NCBI GenBank assembly: GCA_030036915.1
Contig: JASHSC010000269.1
Location: forward strand, 1-16,116
DNA: 16,116 nt
Source: Terriglobia bacterium
GTDB lineage: Bacteria > Acidobacteriota > Terriglobia > UBA7540
Reading direction: 5' to 3'
The notes beneath the pieces were generated by a model. It saw only the letters and a program-made list of their open reading frames with translations, ran no database searches and had not been told where the DNA came from. Shown one piece after another: positions 6,201 through 12,506 of this stretch (position 1 is its first letter; each line of letters begins with the position of its first letter). Made by a program: the position numbers and the translations under genes.

Positions 6201-7535
6201 ATGAGCACTGATCTTTCACGAAGGTACTTCATCAAGCGCGCGGCACAAGGCACAGCCGCGGGGCTGGCGCTTTCCTTGCCGCGTGCGGGGGTGGCGGCCA
6301 GCGACCGCGTTCGCGTGGGTGTGATCGGCCCGGGGCATCAGGGCCGGGGCGACACGAAGAATTTCGCAGGCCAGCCGGACGTTGAGGTAGTTGCCGTATG
6401 CGACGTTTATGAACCGAATTTGCCGCTGGCCGTTGACGCGGCGGGCGGCAAGGCCGATACCTACAAGGACTTTCGCCAGATTCTCGACCGCAAGGACATT
6501 GACGCCGTCCTGGTGGCCGCGCCCGACCACTGGCACGCCCTCCTGAGCGTTGAGGCCTGCAAGGCGGGCAAGGACGTTTACGTGGAAAAACCGATGACGC
6601 ACGACGTCCGCGAGGGCCAGGTGTTGGTGCAGGCGGCGCGCAAATACAATCGCGTCGTGCAACTCGGCACGCAGCAGCGCTCGGGGATTCACTTCCAGAA
6701 GGCCGTGGAGATTGTGCAGAGCGGCATGTTGGGCAAGGTGAGCTTCGTGCGCACCTGGAATTACGGCAACATGTATCCCGATGGTATTGGCCATCCCGCC
6801 GATTCCGATCCGCCCGCCGGGCTCGACTGGGACTTTTGGCTCGGCCCCGCGCCCAAAGTGCAGTTCAACATGAGCCGCTGGGTGGGAATCGACCCCAAGG
6901 GCTGGTCGACGTTCCGCTATTTCTGGGATTACGCCGGCGGCATGATGACCGACTGGGGAGTTCACCTGATCGATATCGTGCAATGGGGGATGAACGTGCA
7001 GGGCCCACGCGTGATTTCCAGCCTGGGCGGCAAGTATTACGACCAGGACAACACTGAAACGCCTGACACTCTCCAAGTGACCTACGAGTACGAGAATCCG
7101 AAGTTCGTTCTGGTTTATGAGCACCGGTGGAACAATGCCAATTCCATGTACGGCAAGGGCTACGGGATTGAATTCCACGGCACCGACGGCACGTTGTTCG
7201 TCGACCGAGGCGGATTCGAATTGTTCCCCGAGAACCGCAAGCGTGACGGCAAATCCGTAGAAATGGCGCCGGCCATGAAGATGGTGTCCATCAATAATTC
7301 CGGATACGACCACGTGCGCAATTTTATCGATTGCGTCAAGTCTCGCAAAAGGACAATCAGCGACGTGGAAATCGGTCACCGCTCCACCAGCGCGTGCTTG
7401 TTGGGGAACGTTTCGTTCCGTAGCCAGAAGCGCCTGGTTTGGGACGTCGCCGCCGAACGGCTGGTCTCCGGTGGGCCTGAGGCGGAGCAATACCTGTCGC
7501 GCGAATATCGCGCACCCTGGAAGCTGTCAGTTTGA
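6201..7535 (+). CDS. Tat-exported Gfo/Idh/MocA family oxidoreductase
   Basis: The protein has 444 residues. The N-terminus carries a twin-arginine signal, S-R-R-Y-F-I-K (6-12), with an AGLALSLPRAGVAAS cleavage region, so the folded enzyme should leave the cytoplasm already loaded with its cofactor. The Rossmann domain starts at VRVGVIGPGHQGRG (37-50) and continues with VVAVCDVY. The family EKP motif is at 129-131 (VYVEKPMTHD), where the lysine is a catalytic residue. The second domain contains MTDWGVHLIDI, with D251 and H255 at the usual active-site helix. Family members oxidise or reduce sugars, inositols or sugar derivatives with NAD(P). The exported members common in Acidobacteriota and Planctomycetota often act in polysaccharide or glycoside breakdown. 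Start: ATG at 6201, with GGGGGAT 6-7 nt upstream. The secreted esterase upstream suggests a shared role in glycan use. The exact substrate is not readable. Confidence 0.92.
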   Translation: MSTDLSRRYFIKRAAQGTAAGLALSLPRAGVAASDRVRVGVIGPGHQGRGDTKNFAGQPDVEVVAVCDVYEPNLPLAVDAAGGKADTYKDFRQILDRKDIDAVLVAAPDHWHALLSVEACKAGKDVYVEKPMTHDVREGQVLVQAARKYNRVVQLGTQQRSGIHFQKAVEIVQSGMLGKVSFVRTWNYGNMYPDGIGHPADSDPPAGLDWDFWLGPAPKVQFNMSRWVGIDPKGWSTFRYFWDYAGGMMTDWGVHLIDIVQWGMNVQGPRVISSLGGKYYDQDNTETPDTLQVTYEYENPKFVLVYEHRWNNANSMYGKGYGIEFHGTDGTLFVDRGGFELFPENRKRDGKSVEMAPAMKMVSINNSGYDHVRNFIDCVKSRKRTISDVEIGHRSTSACLLGNVSFRSQKRLVWDVAAERLVSGGPEAEQYLSREYRAPWKLSV

Positions 7536-7596
7536 GGTGGGAGGCCACCCCTGGGGTCGCCTGCGCCGGGATTTCAAAGTGCACCGGTATCGAAGA

Positions 7597-7625
7597 TTGA
7601 CATCCCGCAGCGGATTCGTCATTCT
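7597..7625 (+). promoter_or_regulatory. Weak promoter candidate before cimA
   Basis: A perfect TTGACA (7597-7602) is followed after 17 bases by CATTCT (7620-7625), which matches the -10 consensus at only 3 of 6. The transcript would begin about 29 nt before the cimA start. No leader peptide or terminator/antiterminator pair of the kind used for branched-chain amino-acid attenuation was seen. Confidence 0.3.
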
Positions 7626-7660
7626 CAATTAACCCTGAGATTTCAGGCGCAAGTGACGGT

Positions 7661-9238
7661 ATGAGAAAAATCCAGATTTACGACACAACGCTCCGGGATG
7701 GAGCGCAAGGCGAGAATGTTTCCTTCTCGATGGAGGACAAGCTGAACGTGGCGCGCAAGCTCGATGCGCTGGGCGTAGACTACATCGAGGGCGGCTGGCC
7801 CGGCTCAAACGCCAAGGACGTGGCCTTCTTTGATCGCGCGCGCGGGCTGAAGTTACGACACGCGAAGCTGGCGGCATTCGGCAGCACCTGCCACCCCCAC
7901 CACACCGCCGCACAGGACAAGAATTTGCAGGCTCTCATCGAAGCGCACACGCCGGTGGTGACGATCTTCGGCAAAACCTGGGACCTGCACGTCAAAGTGG
8001 CGTTGGGAATTTCATTGAAGGAAAACCTCGAGCTCATCCGCAGCTCCGTGGCTTTTCTGAAAGTGCACGGCCGCGAGGTGATCTACGACGCCGAACACTT
8101 TTTTGATGGCTACAAGGCCAACCCCGAATATGCCCTGAGCACAATCCAAGCCGCTGAAGATGCAGGCGCGGACATCGTGGTGCTCTGTGACACGAATGGC
8201 GGCGCGCTGCCCGCGGAAATCGGCGAGCGCTTCAAAGCCGCGGCCAAGGCGGTGAAGGGGCCGCTGGGAATCCACACGCACAATGACTGCGAACTGGCCG
8301 TAGCCAATTCCCTGGTCGCCGTGCAACTGGGCGCCGTGCAGGTGCAGGGAACCATCAACGGTTACGGGGAGCGCTGCGGCAACGCCAACTTGTGCTCGAT
8401 CATCGCGAACCTCGAGCTTAAGCTGGGGACGCAGTCGATCGGAAAGAAAAACCTGAGGCGCCTCACCGAGGTCTCGCATTACGTCAGCGAGCTGGCGAAT
8501 CTACCGCATCGGAATGAGCTGGCCTTCGTGGGCAAGAGCGCGTTTGCGCACAAGGGCGGAATCCACGTGAGCGCGGTGATGAAGAACACCAGCTCGTATG
8601 AGCATATCGATCCCGCTGCAGTCGGCAATGAGCGCCGCGTGCTGGTTTCCGAGCTGTCCGGAAAGAGCAACATTATCTATAAAGCGGTGGAACGCGGACT
8701 GGGGCTTGACCCCTCATCGCCTGATGCCAAGGCCGTGGTGGAAAAGCTGAAGGAGATGGAGCACAACGGATACCAGTTCGAGGGTGCCGAAGCGTCATTC
8801 GAAATGCTCTTTGACAAGATGGTCCACCACGCCCGCGAGTTTTTCGAGCTTGACGGTTTCCGGCTGATTACCGAGAAAAAGGGCAGGGAGGATTCCCATT
8901 CCGAAGCCGTTATTAAGCTGCGCGTGGATGGCCAGGAAGAACACACCGCGGCGGAAGGCGTGGGTCCGGTGAGCGCGCTCGACCGCGCGCTGCGCAAGTC
9001 GCTGACCACGTTCTTCCCGTGCATCAAGGACATTCGCCTGACCGATTACAAGGTGCGCGTGCTGAATCCGCAGGGCGCCACGGATGCCAAGGTGCGCGTG
9101 CTGATCGAATCGAGCGACGGGCATGACACCTGGGGCACCGTGGGCGTTTCCGAAAATATCATCGAAGCCAGTTGGAAGGCCCTGGTGGACAGCATTACCT
9201 ACAAGCTGAAGAAGGAGCTTGGGTACAAGAAGAAGTGA
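7661..9238 (+). CDS. cimA: (R)-citramalate synthase
   Basis: The protein has 525 residues, the right length for the Geobacter-type citramalate synthase of the isopropylmalate-synthase superfamily. It condenses pyruvate and acetyl-CoA to (R)-citramalate, the first step of the threonine-independent route to 2-oxobutyrate and isoleucine. DTTLRDGAQ at 8-16 and HTHND at 205-209 supply the metal ligands of the TIM barrel (the residue after DG is A in this subfamily, where E is usual in LeuA). IEGGWPGSNAKDVAFF is a strong CimA-type signature. NGYGERCGNANL and FAHKGGIHVSA follow as in the family. Residues about 380-520 form the LeuA-type C-terminal regulatory domain, where isoleucine binds in relatives, so feedback control is likely. 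The Shine-Dalgarno site is weak. A 20-bp inverted repeat follows the stop, then tdh. Confidence 0.92.
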   Translation: MRKIQIYDTTLRDGAQGENVSFSMEDKLNVARKLDALGVDYIEGGWPGSNAKDVAFFDRARGLKLRHAKLAAFGSTCHPHHTAAQDKNLQALIEAHTPVVTIFGKTWDLHVKVALGISLKENLELIRSSVAFLKVHGREVIYDAEHFFDGYKANPEYALSTIQAAEDAGADIVVLCDTNGGALPAEIGERFKAAAKAVKGPLGIHTHNDCELAVANSLVAVQLGAVQVQGTINGYGERCGNANLCSIIANLELKLGTQSIGKKNLRRLTEVSHYVSELANLPHRNELAFVGKSAFAHKGGIHVSAVMKNTSSYEHIDPAAVGNERRVLVSELSGKSNIIYKAVERGLGLDPSSPDAKAVVEKLKEMEHNGYQFEGAEASFEMLFDKMVHHAREFFELDGFRLITEKKGREDSHSEAVIKLRVDGQEEHTAAEGVGPVSALDRALRKSLTTFFPCIKDIRLTDYKVRVLNPQGATDAKVRVLIESSDGHDTWGTVGVSENIIEASWKALVDSITYKLKKELGYKKK

Positions 9239-9260
9239 TTTGATTTGGGTTATCGTGCCA

Positions 9261-9341
9261 TTGGCCATTTTGCCATTTGCTGAAATGCGAATTCCGCTTG
9301 GCGCGTTTCACGACCGAGCGTGCAAATAGCAAAATGGCCAA
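9261..9341. repeat. Large inverted repeat between cimA and tdh
   Basis: Arms 9261-9280 (TTGGCCATTTTGCCATTTGC) and 9322-9341 are reverse complements at 19 of 20 positions. Inside them TGAAATGCG (9281-9289) can pair with CGCGTTTCA (9302-9310). The element fills the gap between cimA and tdh and ends just before the tdh ribosome-binding site. It could act as a terminator, a processing site or a small mobile repeat. Similar GGCCA/CCAAATG words recur at 11278-11400. Confidence 0.75.
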
Positions 9342-9359
9342 ATTAAATAGGGAGACACA

Positions 9360-10388
9360 TTGAAGGCACTTGTAAAGAGCAAAAGCGCTCCGGGACTATG
9401 GATGGAAGACGTCCCAAAGCCCAAGATCGGCATCAACGATGTGCTCATTCGCGTGCTGCGCGCGGGAATCTGCGGAACCGATTTGCATATATATCAGTGG
9501 GATGATTGGGCGCAGAACACCATTCCGGTTCCGTTGGTGATTGGGCACGAATTCGTCGGTGAGATTGCGGACGTGGGCGCGAACGTTTCCGACTTTTTTC
9601 CCGGCGACATTGTGAGCGGTGAAGGGCATGTCACTTGTGGGCGATGCCGCAATTGCCTGGCGGGGCGGCGGCATCTGTGCGCGCATACGCAGGGGGTGGG
9701 CGTGAATCGTCCGGGAGCGTTTGCGGAATACGTCGCGCTGCCCATGACCAACATCTGGCGGCACCATTCGGACGTGGACCTAGATATCGCCGCGATTTTC
9801 GATCCGTTTGGCAACGCCGTACACACCGCGCTGTCATTTCCGGTGCTGGGCGAAGACGTACTCATCACCGGCGCGGGCCCCATTGGCCTGATGGCGGCGG
9901 CCGTGGTGCGCCACGCCAGCGCGCGGTATGTGGTAATTACCGACACGAATCCCTTCCGGCTGCAACTCGCAAAAAAAATGGGCGTGACCGTGGCCCACGA
10001 CATTCGCGAGAGCAGCCTGGCCGACGTGCAGAAGCGGCTCGGCATGATGGAAGGGTTCGATGTGGGGCTGGAAATGTCCGGCAATAGCGACGCGCTGCGC
10101 GATATGCTCGCCAACATGAGCCATGGCGCGAAGATTGCATTGCTGGGAATTCCCAAGCACGCCGCGGTGGTGGATTTGAATCCCATCATCTTCAAGCTGC
10201 TGACCATCAAGGGAATTTACGGCCGTGAGATGTACGAAACGTGGTACAAGATGACCATGATGCTGCAATGCGGGCTGGATATTCGACCGATCATTACCCA
10301 TCGCTTTCCATCAGATGAATTCCAGAAGGGATTTGACGCCATGAGTTCGGGCGAGTGCGTGAAGGTCATTCTGAATTGGCAGGCATAG
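9360..10388 (+). CDS. tdh: L-threonine 3-dehydrogenase
   Basis: The protein has 342 residues against 341 in E. coli Tdh and, from memory, aligns along its whole length: MKAL, ICGTDLHIYQWDDWAQNTIPVP, VSGEGHVTCGRCRNC, GVGVNRPGAFAEY, AIFDPFGNAVHTALSF, GIYGREMYETWYKM and ITHRF. It is a zinc-dependent medium-chain dehydrogenase that oxidises L-threonine with NAD to 2-amino-3-oxobutyrate in the cytoplasm. The catalytic zinc site is C38, H63 and E64; the structural zinc site is the four-cysteine loop around 93-107; the Rossmann site is GAGPIG. The start is TTG at 9360, with GGGAGA just upstream (9350-9355). The alignment to MKAL supports it, and the next in-frame ATG would remove 14 conserved residues. 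The usual partner kbl is not next to it; an SDR gene follows. Activity on a related hydroxy compound cannot be excluded. Confidence 0.92.
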   Translation: MKALVKSKSAPGLWMEDVPKPKIGINDVLIRVLRAGICGTDLHIYQWDDWAQNTIPVPLVIGHEFVGEIADVGANVSDFFPGDIVSGEGHVTCGRCRNCLAGRRHLCAHTQGVGVNRPGAFAEYVALPMTNIWRHHSDVDLDIAAIFDPFGNAVHTALSFPVLGEDVLITGAGPIGLMAAAVVRHASARYVVITDTNPFRLQLAKKMGVTVAHDIRESSLADVQKRLGMMEGFDVGLEMSGNSDALRDMLANMSHGAKIALLGIPKHAAVVDLNPIIFKLLTIKGIYGREMYETWYKMTMMLQCGLDIRPIITHRFPSDEFQKGFDAMSSGECVKVILNWQA

Positions 10389-10435
10389 TGGCACGGGCAT
10401 CTTGCACGTGTCCATGGCCAGGATGGCCATGCCAC
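10388..10435. repeat. Hairpin repeat at the tdh-SDR junction
   Basis: GTGGCA (10388-10393) pairs with TGCCAC (10430-10435), and inside them CATGGCC (10413-10419) pairs with GGCCATG (10425-10431) around AGGAT; the two pairings overlap and would be alternatives. It resembles a decayed copy of a GTGGCACGGGCATCTTGCC-type element common in related soil bacteria (from memory). It begins at the last base of the tdh stop. Confidence 0.5.
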
Positions 10436-10456
10436 AAAATCGTGAAAGGGCAAATC

Positions 10457-11275
10457 ATGAAAGAACGCAAGGCCATCAAAGAGCGGTTTAAGGACAAGGT
10501 GGCGATTATTACCGGCGGATCATCGGGAATTGGCAAAGCGACGCTGGAAGAAATCTGCAAGGAAGGCGCTTCGGCGGTTTTTACCGGCACGCGCGACACC
10601 GGGCATGAAATCGCCAGGCAGATGACCGCCGCGGGTTTCCGTGTGGCGTACTGCCAAGGCGATATGGCGAGCGAGAAATTCTGCCAGGACGTTGTGGCGC
10701 TTACGCTCCAGAAACTCGGCAAGGTGAATTATCTTTTTAACAACGCGTTTTCATTTACGGCGAAGGCCCTGGACGCAACGAGCGCGGATTGGGACCGCAT
10801 TTGGACGGTCGGCCCGGTAGCGTTTGCGCGCATGGGAACACTGGTGGCCGAGCCGATGCGCAAACAGGGTGGAGGATCAATTGTCAACATGTCGAGCATC
10901 TCCGCCTTCATCGCCCAGCCCAATCGCTGGACTTACAACGCCGCGAAAGGCGCCGTGCATACTCTTACCAAGTGCATGGCGCTGGATCTGGCAACCTACG
11001 GCATCCGCGTAAACAGCGTGAGCCCCGGCTGGATCTGGACTCGGGAAGTGAATAAGGCTGCGGCCGGTGATCGCGCCAAGTGGGAGCCCGTGTGGGGCCA
11101 ATACCACATGCTCGAGCGCTGCGGCGAGGCGGTGGAATGCGCCGGGCCCGTGCTTTTCCTTTTCAGCGACGATTCCTCATTCATCACCGGCTCCGACCTG
11201 CCCATCGATGGCGGTTACCAAAGCATCGGGCCGGAAGGATTGGGCAAGACCAGCAAGTTTGCGGGAAGTGAATAA
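10457..11275 (+). CDS. Short-chain dehydrogenase/reductase (SDR)
   Basis: The protein has 272 residues from the ATG at 10457, which has AAAGGG six bases upstream. The frame is open further upstream to 10355, but that stretch covers the end of tdh and a repeat. It is a classical SDR: TGGSSGIG is the NAD(P)-binding glycine motif, NNAF corresponds to the structural NNAG, MSSIS provides the catalytic Ser147, and YNAAK gives Tyr160 and Lys164. The C-terminal VSPGWIWT and SSFITGSDLPIDGGYQ are standard for the family. It is soluble and probably tetrameric. An aspartate in the QGDMAS turn is typical, but the cofactor (NAD or NADP) is not certain. It lies 68 bases after tdh on the same strand and before the MBL-fold gene, so the three may act on one substrate. 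The substrate cannot be deduced. Confidence 0.9.
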   Translation: MKERKAIKERFKDKVAIITGGSSGIGKATLEEICKEGASAVFTGTRDTGHEIARQMTAAGFRVAYCQGDMASEKFCQDVVALTLQKLGKVNYLFNNAFSFTAKALDATSADWDRIWTVGPVAFARMGTLVAEPMRKQGGGSIVNMSSISAFIAQPNRWTYNAAKGAVHTLTKCMALDLATYGIRVNSVSPGWIWTREVNKAAAGDRAKWEPVWGQYHMLERCGEAVECAGPVLFLFSDDSSFITGSDLPIDGGYQSIGPEGLGKTSKFAGSE

Positions 11276-11277
11276 AA

Positions 11278-11400
11278 TTTGGTCATTTAGCCATTTTGAT
11301 AGGGCTCGCAGTCGCGGACTTGCTCAATGACCAAACGGCAAAATATATAAATCACCAAATGCTCTTAATGGCCAAATGACCAAATGGCTCAATGACCAAA
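11278..11400. repeat. Cluster of AATGACCAAA repeats
   Basis: AATGACCAAA occurs exactly three times in direct orientation, at 11326-11335, 11375-11384 and 11391-11400, and once inverted as TTTGGTCATT at 11278-11287. Related words GGCCAAATG and CCAAATGGC lie between them. The cluster fills the whole gap between the SDR stop and the ribosome-binding site of the next gene and shares its vocabulary with the 9261-9341 repeat. Confidence 0.7.
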
Positions 11401-11416
11401 TCAAGTGGGAGTTTTC

Positions 11417-12193
11417 ATGACCTTCGAAATCCAAATTCTCAAGATGGGCCAGTGCGAAGTTCCGGGCCCGGAAGTGTATTGGATGAGCGCCTGGGACACG
11501 TGGGAAACTCTGCACTTCTGGATGGTGGTGATCCGCGGAGGAGGGAAGACCCTTATTATTAACACCGGCCCGCCGACCGACCTCACCGACCTGAACGCAG
11601 CGTGGAAGAAGGCCATCGATGCGCGCTCGCAGATGGTGCGAAAGGATTCCGAGCAGCCGGAAAGGGCTCTGAAGCAGTTGGGAATAAAGCCCTCGCAAGT
11701 CGACTACGTCCTCATCACGCCGCTGCAAGCCTACGCCACGGGCAACATTCCGCTTTTCACCAATGCCCAGGTCTGTATCTCCAAGCGCGGCTGGATTGAG
11801 GATTTTCACGCGCCGAAGTACGAAATGCACATTCCGCGCAAGCTGCGGATTCCCGACGAGACGTTGAAGTATCTGGAAATCGACGCGCCGGAGAAATTGC
11901 GCCTGCTTGAAGACGAGGACGAGGTGATACCCGGAATTCGGGCGTTCTGGACGGGGTGCCACCACCGGTCTTCCATGGTCTATTCTATTACTACCCGCCC
12001 TGGAAAGATTGTTGTTTCGGATTGCTTCTTCAAATATCGCAACGTCGAAGAGCACATTCCCATCGGCATCATGGAAAGCCTTGAGGAGTGCATGCGCGCC
12101 TACCAGCGCATTCGCGAGGTGGGGGACTACTTGCTGCCCCTGTACGATCCCCTGGTTCCCGAGCGGCTTAAGAAGGTATTGAAAGCCGCCTAG
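11417..12193 (+). CDS. Metallo-beta-lactamase-fold protein of AHL-lactonase type lacking the metal-binding residues
   Basis: The protein has 258 residues from the ATG at 11417 (GGGAG at 11407-11411). Its length, strand order and landmarks resemble N-acyl-homoserine-lactonase-family MBL proteins: VVIRGGGKTLIINTGPP, the LGIKPSQVDYVLIT strand, GIRAFWTGCHH, KIVVSDCFFKY and a C-terminal PLYDPLV. The zinc motif H-x-H-x-D-H that should follow VLIT is replaced by P102-L-Q104-A-Y106-A107. The late His (HDP in lactonases) is Tyr243, and the histidine of the GHTPGH loop is apparently not at its usual place (C181-H182-H183-R184-S185). Only Asp202 keeps a ligand position. It therefore probably does not bind two zincs. 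It may be a pseudo-enzyme, a binding protein, or an enzyme with a different site. The frame is intact, so it appears to be maintained. It follows tdh and the SDR on the same strand. Confidence 0.75.
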   Translation: MTFEIQILKMGQCEVPGPEVYWMSAWDTWETLHFWMVVIRGGGKTLIINTGPPTDLTDLNAAWKKAIDARSQMVRKDSEQPERALKQLGIKPSQVDYVLITPLQAYATGNIPLFTNAQVCISKRGWIEDFHAPKYEMHIPRKLRIPDETLKYLEIDAPEKLRLLEDEDEVIPGIRAFWTGCHHRSSMVYSITTRPGKIVVSDCFFKYRNVEEHIPIGIMESLEECMRAYQRIREVGDYLLPLYDPLVPERLKKVLKAA

Positions 12194-12232
12194 TGCTTAG
12201 TTGCATTCATAAGTGGAATTATTCAGAGTTCT

Positions 12233-12373
12233 GGAAGGGCGGGGCTTCAGCCCCGCCACTGCGAATGGAACAGCGGAAGGGGCCTTTAGGCCCTGAAGCA
12301 ACGCCGCTTCAGGGGCTGAAGCCCCCAAAAAGCTAGTCTGCTCCCGGCGGCGGGGCTGAAGCCCCGCCCTTCC
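12233..12373. repeat. Nested palindromic GGGCTTCAGCCC-type element
   Basis: A perfect 25-bp inverted repeat forms the ends (12233-12257 and 12349-12373). Each arm is itself a palindrome, GGCGGGGCTTCAGCCCCGCC on the left and the same with CTGAAG in the centre on the right. Between them are further stems, GGGGCCTTTAGGCCC and GCTTCAGGGGCTGAAGC. The 141-bp unit can fold into a cruciform or a branched RNA. It follows the MBL-fold gene and could end its transcript, though there is no T-run. Confidence 0.85.
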
Positions 12374-12450
12374 ATCGCCCCATCGCCCACGCGAATAAGA
12401 ACGCTTATTTCTGCCATTTAGGTACTGAGACGAACTTCTGACTCGGAACA

Positions 12451-12470
12451 TTTGACATTGATTCGTCAAA
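12451..12470. promoter_or_regulatory. TTTGAC-N8-GTCAAA palindrome
   Basis: A perfect 6-bp inverted repeat with an 8-base centre lies 37 bases before the ATG of the disrupted gene. The left half contains TTGACA (12452-12457), which could be a -35, although no good -10 follows at 16-18 bases. It may be an operator left over from when the gene was active. Confidence 0.3.
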
Positions 12471-12506
12471 TACTGAAGGCGCGGCGGGATTAGAGCGAAT
12501 CCGGTT

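Larger units (their letters stand above)
12194..12506. other. 313-base gene-free spacer
   Basis: No coding frame is apparent. It holds the nested palindromic element (12233-12373) and a short palindrome (12451-12470) close to the next gene. The rest, about 12374-12450, shows nothing recognisable. Confidence 0.6.

Noticed and set aside
6216..7490. Long open frame of 424 codons on the minus strand, antisense to the Gfo/Idh/MocA gene
   Set aside because: It is a shadow of the GC-rich + strand gene: no recognisable domain, His/Val/Ala-rich composition and no ribosome-binding site, while the + strand frame has clear family motifs.
7536..7549. Terminator after the Gfo/Idh/MocA gene (GGTGG/CCACC)
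   Set aside because: Only a 5-bp stem and no T-run, so it is too weak to call.
10355..10456. N-terminal extension of the SDR by 34 residues
   Set aside because: It overlaps the end of tdh and a hairpin repeat, and the ATG at 10457 has a suitable Shine-Dalgarno site and the normal SDR N-terminus.
12233..12373. CRISPR array or transposon with gene cargo
   Set aside because: The repeats are palindromic and nested rather than regularly spaced, there are no unique spacers, and no cas or transposase gene is near.
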